NCBI RefSeq assembly: GCF_004801295.1
Contig: NZ_SSOC01000006.1
Span: 186,001-250,000, forward strand
DNA from: Pseudothauera nasutitermitis
GTDB taxonomy: Bacteria > Pseudomonadota > Gammaproteobacteria > Burkholderiales > Rhodocyclaceae
Length of the DNA stretch: 64,000 nt
Reading direction: 5' to 3'
Numbering within the stretch: the stretch's first letter is position 1; each line of letters starts with the position of its first letter. Below are positions 9,908 to 18,486 of the stretch, in pieces. The notes beneath the pieces are model-generated. The model saw only the letters and a list, made by a program, of their open reading frames with translations, was not told the origin of the DNA and searched no databases. The position numbers and the translations under genes were made by a program.

Positions 9908-11047
9908 ATGCCACGCTTCCTGCATACCGCCGATTGGCAGATCGGCAAGCTCTACGGCCAGTTCGACGCCGACGAGGCCGCGCTGCTCGCCGAGGAACGC
10001 TTCGCGGCCGTCGAGCGTCTCGCCCGCCTGGCCGTCGAGCACCGCGTGGATGCCGTGCTGGTGGCCGGCGACGTGTTCGACGCGCAGACCGTCGCGGAGC
10101 GCAGCCTGCACCGCCTGGCGCACGCCATGTCGGCGTATGCTGGCCCGTGGCTGCTGCTGCCCGGCAACCACGACGCCGCGCTGGCCGAATCGGTGTGGAC
10201 GCGGGCCGCCCGCCTGGGCGCGCTGCCGGCCGGTGCGCGGGTGTGCGCGCGGCCCGAGCCGGTGCTGCTGGAAGGCCTCGCCACCGCCGTGCTGCCGGCG
10301 CCGCTGACCCAGCGCAACACCCACGCCGACCTCACCGAATGGTTCGCCGCCGCGCCTACGCCGCCCGGCTGCCTGCGCATCGGCCTGGCCCACGGCAGCG
10401 TGCAGGGCATTCTCGCCGAGGACATCGACTCGCCCAACCCCATCGCCGCCGGGCGTGCGCAGCAGGCCGCGCTCGACTATCTGGCGCTGGGCGACTGGCA
10501 CGGCACGCGGCGCATCGACGAGCGCACCTGGTACGCCGGCACGCCGGAAACCGACCGCTTCCGCGCCAACGATTCCGGGCAGGCGCTGCTGGTGGAGCTT
10601 GCCGCGCCCGGCGTGCCCCCGGTGGTCACCCCGCTGCGCACCGGGCGCTACCGCTGGCGTTCCGGGGAATGCACCCTGCGGGTGCCCAGCGACCTCGATG
10701 CCCTGCTCGCCGAACTGGCCGCCCTGGGGCCGGACGACGTGGCGCAGTGGTGCATCGCCGGGCACTGCGACCTGGCCGCGCACCGCCGCCTGGAGGCCGC
10801 GCTGGCGCAGGCCGGGGGCCGCGCGCGCAGCCTGCTGGCGGATCTGTCCGGACTGCGTGTGGAACCCACCGCCGAGGACGTCGAGGCGCTCGCCGCGGAC
10901 GGCTATCTCGGCGAGGTCATCGACGCCCTGCGCAGCGCCCAGCAGGGCCAGGACGCCGAAGCGGCCGGCCGCGCGCGCGACGCCCTGGTGCTGCTCGCCG
11001 GCCTGCTCGACCACCGCCGTGCGCAGGAAGCGGAGGTGCGTCCGTGA
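9908..11047 (+). CDS. SbcD/Mre11-like DNA repair exonuclease subunit
   Basis: A 379-residue calcineurin-type metallophosphoesterase. Phosphodiesterase motifs are LHTADWQIGK (D9), GDVFD at 54-58, GNHD at 86-89, GLAHG and LGDWHG. The usual His of the first DxH motif is Gln here (D9-W-Q11), a variant I recall in one bacterial subfamily. A C-terminal capping region of about 150 residues follows. It overlaps the ATPase gene by four bases (GTGA), the arrangement of nuclease and ATPase subunits of SbcCD/Mre11-Rad50. Likely role is Mn-dependent trimming of blocked or hairpin DNA ends. It seems closer to the YhaO-like branch than to E. coli SbcD. Confidence 0.85.
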   Translation: MPRFLHTADWQIGKLYGQFDADEAALLAEERFAAVERLARLAVEHRVDAVLVAGDVFDAQTVAERSLHRLAHAMSAYAGPWLLLPGNHDAALAESVWTRAARLGALPAGARVCARPEPVLLEGLATAVLPAPLTQRNTHADLTEWFAAAPTPPGCLRIGLAHGSVQGILAEDIDSPNPIAAGRAQQAALDYLALGDWHGTRRIDERTWYAGTPETDRFRANDSGQALLVELAAPGVPPVVTPLRTGRYRWRSGECTLRVPSDLDALLAELAALGPDDVAQWCIAGHCDLAAHRRLEAALAQAGGRARSLLADLSGLRVEPTAEDVEALAADGYLGEVIDALRSAQQGQDAEAAGRARDALVLLAGLLDHRRAQEAEVRP

Positions 11048-13692
11048 AGCTCACCCGCCTGCGCGTCGAGCAGTTCCGCCAGTTCCGCGCGCCGCTGGAA
11101 ATCCGCGATTTCGCTCCGGGCATCAACCTGTTCGCCGGCCCCAACGAGGCCGGCAAGAGCACCCTGGCCGCCGCGCTGCGCGCCGCTTTCTTCGAACGCC
11201 ACCGTTCGTCCAGCGTGGAATACCTGCGCCCGTGGGGCGACAGCGCCGCCGCGCCCACGGTGGAGGTCGACTTCGAACTCGGCGGCCAGTCCTGCCGGCT
11301 GGTGAAGACCTTCCTGGCGCGCAAGCGCTGCACCCTGCAGATTGGCAATGAGCTGCTCGACGGTGCGCAGGCCGAGGACCGCCTCGCCGAACTGCTCGGC
11401 TTCCAGCATGCCGGCCGGGGCGAGAGCCGCGCCGAGCACTGGGGCATTCCCGGCCTGCTGTGGATCGAGCAGGGCGGCGCGCACAGCCTGCGCGAGGCGG
11501 TGGGCCATGCCGCCGACCATCTGCGCGCCGCGCTCGATGCCTCGCTGGGCGAGGTGGCCGCCAGCGGCGGCGACGGCGTGCTGGCCGAAGTGCGCGCGCT
11601 GCGCGCCGAACTGCTCACCGAAGCCGGCGGCAGGCCGCGCGGCGCCTACAAGGAAGCGCTGGAACGCCAGGAGCGCCTCGCCGCCGAGCTGGAAACCCTG
11701 GATGCGGCCATCGAACAGTATCGGCAGCGCGTCGACGCCCTGGCCGTGTTGCGCCGCGAACAGGCCGCCGATGAGGCGCAGCGCCCTTGGGAAACCTTCC
11801 GTACCCGCCAGCGCGAGGCCGCCGCCAGCCTGGAGGCCGTGCAAGTGCTGGAGCGGGAGCGCGTGAACACCCTGCGCCAGCAGGCCGAAGCGGAACAGCG
11901 CGCAACCCTGTGGCGCAGTCAGGTCGAGGCGGATGCGCGTGAGAAACAGGCCCTGGCCGATCGCGCCGGTGCCGAAGAAGCGGCACGCGCGCGCTGGGCG
12001 AGTGCCCAGGCCGCCGTGGCGCCCTGGCAGGCGGGCGTGGACGCCGCCAACGGCGAATTGCAGCGCGTGCGTGCCGATCTGGCCCGGGCCCGCGGGCGCG
12101 ATGCGCGGGCCCGTCTGGAACGTGAAGCGGCCGCCGCGCAAACCCAGGCCGAGGTGCTGGCGCGCCGGCTGAAAGAGGCCGAACAGGCGGATGAGGACGT
12201 GCGCACGCTGCGCCAGCGTGCTGCCGTGCTGGCCGTGCCGGCGGACCTGCTGGCGGCGCTGCGCCAGGGCGCGCGTGAACTGGCGGAACTGGACATCCGC
12301 CGCTCCGCCGCCGCCACCCGCGTGCGCTATGCCCTGCTGTCCGGCCAGCAACTGCGCCTGGGCGCGGAAACCCTGCACGGCGACGGCGAGCGCGAACTGC
12401 TGGAGGCCACCGCGCTGGAGCTGCCGGGCGTGGGCCGCGTGGACATCCAGCCGGGCGGCAGCGATCTGGCCGAACTGCGCGCGCGCATCGACCGTCTGCA
12501 TGCCCGGCAAAGCGAGCGCTTGCGCACGCTGGGGCTGGCCTCGCCGGAGGCGGTCGAGGCGCGCGTGCTGGAACACGCCGGCCTGCTCAATGAACTGACC
12601 GGCGCGCAGGCCCGCCTGCAAGCCCTGGCGGAAAGCGGCATCGAAGCGCTGCGCGGGGAGTGCGCTGCCCAGCACGCCCGCGCGGACGAACTGGCGAATG
12701 CCCTGCACGCGTTGCCGCCGGCGGCGGAAGACGGCGCCGGGCCGCCCGTGGAAGAAGCCGAGGCTGCCGAGCAGGCGGCCTTGCGTGCCCTGGCCGGCGC
12801 GCAGGAGTCCTTGCAGCAGGCGCGCCTTGCCGAGGCCGATGCGCGTGCGCGCCTGGAAGCCGCCAGCCGCGAGCACGCTACCGCCCGCCAGGCCTACGAG
12901 GCGCCCGCACGCGCCCGGGCGCTGGCCGGCGCGCGCGCCGGCCTCACCGATGCGCTGGCGCAGGGCGCGGAACTGGCGCGCCGCGCGGAAGCCCTGCATG
13001 CCCGCATCGCCGAAGCCCATCCGGACATCCTGCGCCAGGACGTCGAGCGCTACCGTGCCAGCGCCGACCAGCAGGAACAGCAGTACCGCGCGCGCCGGGA
13101 CGACATCCTGCGCCTGGAAGCCGCCCTGCAGGCCGAGGGCGCGCAGGGCCAGGACGAACGGCGCGCTGAACTTGCCCGCGATCTCGCCCAGGCCCGCCGC
13201 CGCGCCGACGAACTGGGCCGCCGCGCGAGTGCGCTGGACCTGCTGCACGGCCTGCTGGACGAACAGCGCCAGCGCCTCACCCGCCGACTGCGCGCGCCCT
13301 TGCAGGCGCGCATGGAGCATTACCTGCGCCTGCTGTTCCCGCAGGCCAGCGTGGACATCGGCGAGGATCTTGCGCCGGCCTCGCTCCTGCGCCCGGCGTC
13401 GGGTGACGTGCAAGGCGGCAGTGTCGATGAATTGAGTTTCGGCGCGCGCGAGCAGATGGGCGTGATCGGCCGTCTGGCCTATGCTGACCTGCTCGCCGAG
13501 GCCGGCCGGCCCACGCTGATCCTGCTCGACGACGCGCTGGTGCATAGCGATGACGAGCGTCTCGCGCGCATGAAGCGCGTGCTGTTCGACGCTGCCACCC
13601 GCCATCAGATCCTGCTGTTCACCTGCCACCCGGAAGACTGGCGCGACCTGGGCGTGACGGCGCGCGATCTGCAGGCGCTGCGCGCGGGCTGA
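11044..13692 (+). CDS. SbcC/Rad50-like AAA ATPase, no visible zinc hook
   Basis: An 882-residue SMC-type ATPase starting at GTG 11044, which overlaps the nuclease stop; the frame is open upstream but that is the shadow of the nuclease gene. It has Walker A GPNEAGKS at 32-39, a long Ala/Glu/Arg-rich coiled coil (about 190-720), the ABC signature LSFGAREQ at 797-804 and Walker B LILLDD ending near 830. Only four cysteines are visible and none forms a CxxC at a coiled-coil apex, so the zinc hook of Rad50/SbcC seems absent. This fits the shorter YhaN-like family. It probably forms a complex with the preceding nuclease. Confidence 0.87.
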   Translation: MKLTRLRVEQFRQFRAPLEIRDFAPGINLFAGPNEAGKSTLAAALRAAFFERHRSSSVEYLRPWGDSAAAPTVEVDFELGGQSCRLVKTFLARKRCTLQIGNELLDGAQAEDRLAELLGFQHAGRGESRAEHWGIPGLLWIEQGGAHSLREAVGHAADHLRAALDASLGEVAASGGDGVLAEVRALRAELLTEAGGRPRGAYKEALERQERLAAELETLDAAIEQYRQRVDALAVLRREQAADEAQRPWETFRTRQREAAASLEAVQVLERERVNTLRQQAEAEQRATLWRSQVEADAREKQALADRAGAEEAARARWASAQAAVAPWQAGVDAANGELQRVRADLARARGRDARARLEREAAAAQTQAEVLARRLKEAEQADEDVRTLRQRAAVLAVPADLLAALRQGARELAELDIRRSAAATRVRYALLSGQQLRLGAETLHGDGERELLEATALELPGVGRVDIQPGGSDLAELRARIDRLHARQSERLRTLGLASPEAVEARVLEHAGLLNELTGAQARLQALAESGIEALRGECAAQHARADELANALHALPPAAEDGAGPPVEEAEAAEQAALRALAGAQESLQQARLAEADARARLEAASREHATARQAYEAPARARALAGARAGLTDALAQGAELARRAEALHARIAEAHPDILRQDVERYRASADQQEQQYRARRDDILRLEAALQAEGAQGQDERRAELARDLAQARRRADELGRRASALDLLHGLLDEQRQRLTRRLRAPLQARMEHYLRLLFPQASVDIGEDLAPASLLRPASGDVQGGSVDELSFGAREQMGVIGRLAYADLLAEAGRPTLILLDDALVHSDDERLARMKRVLFDAATRHQILLFTCHPEDWRDLGVTARDLQALRAG

Positions 13693-13702
13693 GCGCCGCG
13701 AT

Positions 13703-14665
13703 TCAATCCCCGGATGGCGGTGCCGCGCTGCTTCCCTGTGCCACTTCGTCCAGCAGCCAGGAACGGAATGCCGAGATCGACGGTTCATGCAGCGCTTCCG
13801 CCGGGGTGACCAGGAAATAGCCGAAGTTGCGGTTGATGGTGATGTCGAAGGGCGCCACCAGGCGCCCGGCGGCGATCTCGCCGGCCACCAGTGGCCGTGA
13901 CAGCAGGGCCACGCCGAGCCCGTCGGCGGCGGCCGCGACGGCCAGGCCCGAATCGGTGAAGTGCGGGCCGGTGGAAGTATCCACGCCGTCCACGCCGGCG
14001 GTGCGCAGCCAATCCGCCCAGCTCGGCCGCTCGCGGGCGAACGGGATGGTGTCGTCGTGCAACAGCAGGTGGTGGCGCAGGTCGGCCGGTTCGCGCAACG
14101 GGCGCTTGGCGTGCAACAGCGCGGGGCTGCATACGGCGGTGTAATCCGGCATGAACAGGCGTTCGCTGCGCAGGCCGGGGTAATCGCCGGTGCCGTAGCG
14201 GATCCACGCCTGCGCGCCGTCGCCGCGCAGGTCTCCGGGCGAGGGGCCGTTGCCGCTGCCGTCGATCATGCGTATCGCCCCGGACAGATGCAGTTCGATG
14301 TCCGGTTCGCGGCGGGCGAAGCCCTGCAGGCGCGGCACCAGCCAGCGCGTGGCGAACGAGGGCGGGGCGGTCACCGCCAGGCGGGCGCGCGGGCCGGGCT
14401 TGCGCACCTGGGCGACCGCGGCGGCAAGGCAGGCCATGCCTTCGCGCACCTTGGGCAGCAGGGCCTCGCCTTCCGGGGTGAGGGCGAGCGCGCGGGTCAG
14501 GCGGCGGAACAGCATGCAGCCCAGGTAGTCCTCCAGCCCGCGGATCTGATGGCTGATCGCCGTGGGTGTGACCGCCAGTTCCTGTGCGGCCTGCTTGAAG
14601 CTGAGATGGCGGGCGGCGGCTTCGAAGGCGCGCAGGGCATTGAGGGGTGGCAGGCGATGGGGCAT
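13703..14665 (-). CDS. LysR-family regulator, GcvA-like
   Basis: A 320-residue regulator. An N-terminal winged helix-turn-helix (PPLNALRAFEAAARHLSFKQAA through SHQIRGLEDYLG) is followed by an effector-binding domain. The wording LNALRAFEAAARHLSF and the FRRLTRALALTPEGE segment are typical of the GcvA subgroup. I use ATG at 14665; a TTG at 14698 in the same frame is possible, and neither has a strong ribosome site. It is divergent from the small gene at 14780, its most likely target. The effector is not predictable. It converges on the SbcC-like gene with a gap of about 10 bp. Confidence 0.88.
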   Translation of the reverse strand: MPHRLPPLNALRAFEAAARHLSFKQAAQELAVTPTAISHQIRGLEDYLGCMLFRRLTRALALTPEGEALLPKVREGMACLAAAVAQVRKPGPRARLAVTAPPSFATRWLVPRLQGFARREPDIELHLSGAIRMIDGSGNGPSPGDLRGDGAQAWIRYGTGDYPGLRSERLFMPDYTAVCSPALLHAKRPLREPADLRHHLLLHDDTIPFARERPSWADWLRTAGVDGVDTSTGPHFTDSGLAVAAAADGLGVALLSRPLVAGEIAAGRLVAPFDITINRNFGYFLVTPAEALHEPSISAFRSWLLDEVAQGSSAAPPSGD

Positions 14666-14706
14666 ATGGATGAATTTTTCTGATTCGTCGACTGACAAAT
14701 GATCGC

Positions 14707-14736
14707 TTGCTGCGGCGCAACGGCCACGGCTAGATT
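14707..14736 (+). promoter_or_regulatory. promoter of the 57-residue protein gene with an overlapping LysR-type dyad
   Basis: TTGCTG at 14707-14712 and TAGATT at 14731-14736 are 18 bp apart. The -35 lies within the dyad TTGC-N6-GCAA (14707-14720), which fits the T-N11-A pattern of LysR sites. It is a natural operator for the divergent regulator. Prediction by eye. Confidence 0.4.
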
Positions 14737-14779
14737 GCAGTCAGCCCGCACAACGGGCCATCAGCCAAGGAGCCACACA

Positions 14780-14953
14780 ATGGACGCCCATCATATCTCC
14801 ATCGAAGAACGGATTCGCATCGCCCAACGCCTGCACGACGAGGCCGTCGTCGACCTGTCCGCCGCCGGCTGGCGCGCCTTGCGCGACGCGGTCAGCCGCT
14901 TCGTGCGTGGGTGGAGCAGGCCTGCGCGCGCGCATCGCCCCCTGCCGCACTGA
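14780..14953 (+). CDS. small basic protein, unknown function
   Basis: A 57-residue protein (MDAHHISIEERIRIAQRLHDEAVVDL start, Arg/His/Pro-rich end RFVRGWSRPARAHRPLPH). AAGGAG at 14767-14772 lies 7 bases before the ATG, good evidence that it is translated. It has no signal peptide or membrane helix; one or two amphipathic helices with a strongly basic tail are expected. It has an intergenic promoter and sits divergent from a GcvA-type LysR gene. In length and position it recalls DUF1127-type small proteins, but the DUF1127 consensus is not evident. No function is assigned. Confidence 0.62.
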   Translation: MDAHHISIEERIRIAQRLHDEAVVDLSAAGWRALRDAVSRFVRGWSRPARAHRPLPH

Positions 14954-14983
14954 GCGCCTGTCTGCGATCTTTTCGCAGGGTCC

Positions 14984-15083
14984 GTTGCCCTGCCAGGCAG
15001 GCCGCTGCGGCGTTACAAATGCCCGCCGGGCCACCAGCCCGACTGCGCTTTGTGCCTTGCATCGACCTGCCTGGCGCGGCAAC
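14984..15083. repeat. imperfect 18-bp inverted repeat framing a 100-bp intergenic element
   Basis: The arm GTTGCCCTGCCAGGCAGG (14984-15001) is matched by the inverse arm CCTGCCTGGCGCGGCAAC (15066-15083) at 15 of 18 positions. The 64 bp between include GCGTTACAAATGCCCG. It fills the gap between the small gene and the acyl-CoA dehydrogenase gene. It resembles a short palindromic intergenic element (MITE-like) that I believe recurs in GC-rich proteobacteria, but no second copy was seen here. Confidence 0.4.
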
Positions 15084-15134
15084 CCGTAGGGTGCCGCCCG
15101 AAGCGTCCCGCTCCGTGTCGTGCGGCGGTCGTTT

Positions 15135-16793
15135 TCAGCCCGTGCCGTCCGTCCAGGCGCGCGCCAGCAAGGGTTCGGCCAGCGCCGGGTCCGCCAGCAG
15201 GCCGGGCACCTGTCCGGCCGGCCGGCTGAAGCGGCTGGCGATGAAGGCATCGGCCACCGCCTGCGGCGCATGGCGGCGCAGCAGTACCGCCTGGGTCAGC
15301 AGCACCAGACGAGCCGCGCTATCGCGCGCCGACCATTCGTCGGGGGCGCCGTGCAGGCGTTCGCGCAATTCGTCGAGCGCGCCGCGCAACATGCGCTCGC
15401 TGGCGCAGCCCTGCGCCAGATCGTCGAGCAGCAGCGCCGTGCCTTCCGGCTCGCGCGCCACGGCGCGCAGCACGTCCAGGCACATCACGTTGCCGGAGCC
15501 CTCCCAGATCGAGTTCACCGGCGCCTCGCGCAGCAGGCGCGGCAGCGGGCTTTCCTCCACGTAGCCGTTGCCGCCGTGCACTTCCATGCATTCGGCGACG
15601 AAGGCGGTGGCGCGCTTGCACACCCAGAATTTGGCCGCCGGGGTGAGCACGCGGCGGCGGGCGCGGGCCAGCGCGCCGCGCGCGTCGCTGCGCCCTTCGT
15701 CCTCGACGGCGGCCGCCAGATGCAGCGCGAGGCGGGTGGCGGCCTCGCTTTCCAGCGCCAGATCGGCGAGCACGTTGCGCATCGCCGCGTGTTCGCCCAG
15801 CGCGCGGCCGAAGGCGTGGCGGTGGCGGGCATGGTGCAGGGCCTCGGCCAGCGCGCGGCGCATCAGCGCGGCGCTGCCCAGCACGCAGTCCAGGCGGGTC
15901 TGCGCGGCCATTTCGATGAGTACCGGAATGCCGCGCCCCGGTTCGCCGATCAGGATGCCCAGGGCGTCGTGGAACTCCACCTCGCCGGAAGCGTTGGAGC
16001 GGTTGCCGAGCTTGTCCTTGAGGCGCTGGATGCGCACCGTGTTGCGCGTGCCGTCAGGCCGCCAGCGCGGCACGTAGAAGCACGACAGGGCGTCGTCGGC
16101 GCGCGCGAGCACGAGATGGGCGTCGCTGGCCGGGGCGGAATAGAACCACTTGTGGCCGACCAGGGCGTATGCGCCGCCGCGTCCGCCGGCCCCCTGCGCG
16201 CGGGCATGCGTGGTGGTGCCGCGCAGATCGGAGCCGCCCTGCTTCTCGGTGAGCCCCATGCCCACGTTGAGGCCGCGCTTTTCCGCCAGCGGCAGATCGC
16301 GCGGATCGTATTCGCACGCACCGAACAGAGTGCCGAGCTGCGCCCACAATGCCGCCTCGCGGCGCAGCAGGGGCAGGGCGGCGAAGGTCATGGTGACCGG
16401 GCACAGGCTGCCGGCTTCGACCTGGCCGTGCAGGTAGAAGGCCGCCGCGCGCGCCACGTGGGCGCCGGGCCGCGCATCCAGCCAGGCCGGGCCATGCACG
16501 CCCTGCGCATGCAGCAGGGTCATCAATTCATGCCAGGCCGGGGCGTGGTCCACGCGATCCACGCGGTGGCCCCGCGCATCGTGGGTGATCAGCCGCGGGG
16601 CCTGCTGGTTGGCGGCCTCGCCCAATGCGAGGGTGGCGGCGCGGCCGAGCCGTTCGCCGTAGGCACGCAGTGCCGGCGCGTGCTCGCCGCCGCCTTCGTC
16701 GGCGAGCGCCTCGCGCAGCGCGAGGTCGCCGGAGAACAGGTTGTAGTCCGCCAGTGGCGGCACCTGGTTGAACACCTCATGGGTGGTCCACAT
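15135..16793 (-). CDS. AidB-like acyl-CoA dehydrogenase
   Basis: A 552-residue flavoprotein, close in length to E. coli AidB (about 540) and longer than ordinary acyl-CoA dehydrogenases (about 380). Features are VTMTFAALPLLR, the flavin segment GMGLTEKQGGSDLRGTTT, HKWFYSAPASDAHLVLAR, and late in the protein AECMEVHGGNGYVEESPLPRL and NSIWEGSGNVMCLDVLRA. In E. coli AidB is induced by alkylation damage and binds DNA; a catabolic branched acyl-CoA role is also possible. The start at 16793 is set by AGGAGG just upstream; the frame stays open beyond it over the ligase gene on the same strand. Confidence 0.9.
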   Translation of the reverse strand: MWTTHEVFNQVPPLADYNLFSGDLALREALADEGGGEHAPALRAYGERLGRAATLALGEAANQQAPRLITHDARGHRVDRVDHAPAWHELMTLLHAQGVHGPAWLDARPGAHVARAAAFYLHGQVEAGSLCPVTMTFAALPLLRREAALWAQLGTLFGACEYDPRDLPLAEKRGLNVGMGLTEKQGGSDLRGTTTHARAQGAGGRGGAYALVGHKWFYSAPASDAHLVLARADDALSCFYVPRWRPDGTRNTVRIQRLKDKLGNRSNASGEVEFHDALGILIGEPGRGIPVLIEMAAQTRLDCVLGSAALMRRALAEALHHARHRHAFGRALGEHAAMRNVLADLALESEAATRLALHLAAAVEDEGRSDARGALARARRRVLTPAAKFWVCKRATAFVAECMEVHGGNGYVEESPLPRLLREAPVNSIWEGSGNVMCLDVLRAVAREPEGTALLLDDLAQGCASERMLRGALDELRERLHGAPDEWSARDSAARLVLLTQAVLLRRHAPQAVADAFIASRFSRPAGQVPGLLADPALAEPLLARAWTDGTG

Positions 16794-16891
16794 GGTCTCC
16801 TCCTGTGTTGCGCCTCGTACCGATGGCCGGGCGCGGATGGTTTTTCCCGCAGTGTAGAGGGCGCGCGTGGCGCTTGCCACGGAGCGGTGCT

Positions 16892-17743
16892 TCAAGGCAG
16901 TTCGCGCATGCGCAGGAAGCGCGGAAAGCGCGGCAGGCCGTTGGGGGTGAGTTCGCGGTAGCGGTAGGTGACCAGACTGCCGGGCGGCGGCGGATCGCGG
17001 CGCTGGGCGTCGGTGAGTCCGCTGCCCAGGCGGAAGCGGCGGCCGTCCGGCGCTTCGACCAGCAGAGAGCCGGTCATGCCGGCCAGGCGGCCCTTGCCCG
17101 GCAGGTGGGCGATCACGCGCGCTTCGTCGTCCAGCCAGGGGGTGAGCTTGAGCAGCGCGGGACTGCGCCCGGCCGTCCAGTGCGCGTCGGCGCGATGCAG
17201 CATCAGGCCCTCGCCGCCGCCGCGCACCACCTCGTCGAGCAGGCCCTGCAATTCTCCGCGGCTGCTCACGCGGCGCTGGGGCACGGCCTGCAGCCAGGGC
17301 ACGCCGGCGGCGTCGGCGATCCGGCGGATGCGTTCGATGCGCGCGCTGAAATCGCCGGATGCGCCGGGCAGTTCGAACACCATGTAGCGCACCGCACGCC
17401 AGGCGGGGTCGTCGGGTGCCTGGCGGCGCACCAGTCCGGACAGGCGGTCGAAGCTGCGCCGCCCCATCCACAGCTCGCCATCCAGCGTTTCGGCCGGCAG
17501 CGCGGCGGTGAACCAGTCGGGCGCGGCGATCCGGCCGCCGTTGCGCAGGCGCAGGGCATGGCCGTCCCAGCGTGCGCGCACGCCGTCGTACTTCTCGCTG
17601 ACCCAGTAGGCGGTGGGGTCGATGCCCGCGTGGTGGCGCTCGGCGAGCATGGGCTGTGGCGCGGGCGTGCCCGCCGTGGCGGGCGGTGGCGCAAGTGCCA
17701 GTACGGCGGCGAACAGCAGGGGGAGCAGGAAGAGGGGGGCCAT
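16892..17743 (-). CDS. exported minimal ATP-dependent DNA ligase (LigE type)
   Basis: A 283-residue ligase with the nucleotidyltransferase motifs: motif I EKYDGVRA with adenylated Lys51, YMVFELPG, GGEGLMLHR (motif IV) and LLKLTPWLDDEARV (motif V). A C-terminal OB fold follows (GSLLVEAPDGRRFRLGSGLTD). A hydrophobic signal-like N-terminus (LFLLPLLFAAVLALA, then ATAGTPAPQ) predicts export. LigE-type enzymes are known in competent and biofilm-forming Gram-negative bacteria and seal nicks in double-stranded DNA. It is too short for a housekeeping NAD-dependent ligase. It is divergent from the iron-regulated sigma gene. Confidence 0.87.
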   Translation of the reverse strand: MAPLFLLPLLFAAVLALAPPPATAGTPAPQPMLAERHHAGIDPTAYWVSEKYDGVRARWDGHALRLRNGGRIAAPDWFTAALPAETLDGELWMGRRSFDRLSGLVRRQAPDDPAWRAVRYMVFELPGASGDFSARIERIRRIADAAGVPWLQAVPQRRVSSRGELQGLLDEVVRGGGEGLMLHRADAHWTAGRSPALLKLTPWLDDEARVIAHLPGKGRLAGMTGSLLVEAPDGRRFRLGSGLTDAQRRDPPPPGSLVTYRYRELTPNGLPRFPRFLRMRELP

Positions 17744-17840
17744 GCCGGCGCGGGAGGTGACAGAGAAATGATTATGTCATTCTATGCGCCTGCATGGCGT
17801 GCGCCATGGGCTGGTGTAGCCTGCCAGGATTTGAATAGAA

Positions 17841-17855
17841 TGATAAGTATTATCA
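17841..17855. promoter_or_regulatory. Fur box before the ECF sigma gene
   Basis: TGATAAG-T-ATTATCA matches the 7-1-7 Fur consensus (TGATAAT-N-ATTATCA) at 14 of 15 positions and lies inside the inverted repeat AATGATAA-N3-TTATCATT (17839-17857). It is 28 bp before the sigma gene start. A weaker AT-rich dyad (AATGATTATGTCATT, 17767-17781) lies nearer the divergent ligase gene and may be a second site. Iron-replete Fur should repress the cassette. Confidence 0.8.
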
Positions 17856-17882
17856 TTCCGTGCGCTCTCGGGCGCTGCACCC

Positions 17883-18467
17883 GTGCTCTCTTCAGCCCCC
17901 TCCATCGCGGACCTGCTCGTCCACTACCGCGAACTGCGCCGTTTCCTCGCCCGCAAGCTGGGCAATCCGGTGGATGCGGAGGACATCGCGCAGAGCACCT
18001 ATGAACAGCTCCTGCTGACCTTGCAGCGCAAGCTCGATGTTTCCGTCGAATCCCCGCGCGCGCTGCTGTTCCGCATCGCGCACAATCTCTGCGTGGATCA
18101 TTACCGCCGCCAGCAGACCTCGCGGAACTGGGCCGGGCAGCAGGCGGCCACGGCAGCCGGCCAGACGGCGCCGGCCGCCGATTACCTCGTCGCGCAGCGC
18201 CAGATCCTCGAATTGGTGGTGGCGCAACTGCTGCGCCTGCCGCCGGCGCGCCGCCACGTCTTCCTGCTGTTTCGTGCGTACGGCATGAGCCGGGCCGAAA
18301 TCGCCGCGCATCTGGGCATCGGCGAAAGCACCGTGGCCAAGCACGTCGTGCGCGCGACGCTGGACTGCGCGCGCATCTTTGCCGAGCTGCGCGCCAGCAT
18401 GCCCGAACACATTGAGCCGTGGAACGGCTTGTCCGCCGAGTATTCCACCGGGCAGGAAAACGGATGA
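17883..18467 (+). CDS. ECF sigma factor, FecI type
   Basis: A 194-residue sigma-70 family factor with region 2 (VDAEDIAQSTYEQLL, then LFRIAHNLCVDHYRRQ) and region 4 (LPPARRHVFLLFRAYGMSRAEIAAHLGIGESTVAKHV). It begins with GTG just after the Fur box. With the FecR gene 19 bp downstream and an STN-bearing receptor after that, it forms a cell-surface signalling cassette. In such systems siderophore binding at the receptor is relayed through FecR, and the sigma factor then directs receptor transcription. Confidence 0.92.
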   Translation: MLSSAPSIADLLVHYRELRRFLARKLGNPVDAEDIAQSTYEQLLLTLQRKLDVSVESPRALLFRIAHNLCVDHYRRQQTSRNWAGQQAATAAGQTAPAADYLVAQRQILELVVAQLLRLPPARRHVFLLFRAYGMSRAEIAAHLGIGESTVAKHVVRATLDCARIFAELRASMPEHIEPWNGLSAEYSTGQENG

Positions 18468-18486
18468 ACGCCGAGCGCGCCGCCCT

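Noticed and set aside
10903-13788. Minus-strand open frame of 961 codons opposite the SbcC-like gene
   Set aside because: Composition reflects the reverse complement of an Ala/Glu/Arg-rich coiled coil; no ribosome site or family similarity.
14954-15134. tRNA-like folding in the gap containing the inverted repeat
   Set aside because: No cloverleaf with T-loop GTTCRA and anticodon arms could be formed.
15135-17471. Apparent fusion of the AidB-like enzyme with a long N-terminal extension
   Set aside because: The extension is an off-frame reading of the ligase gene; AGGAGG before ATG 16793 marks the true start.
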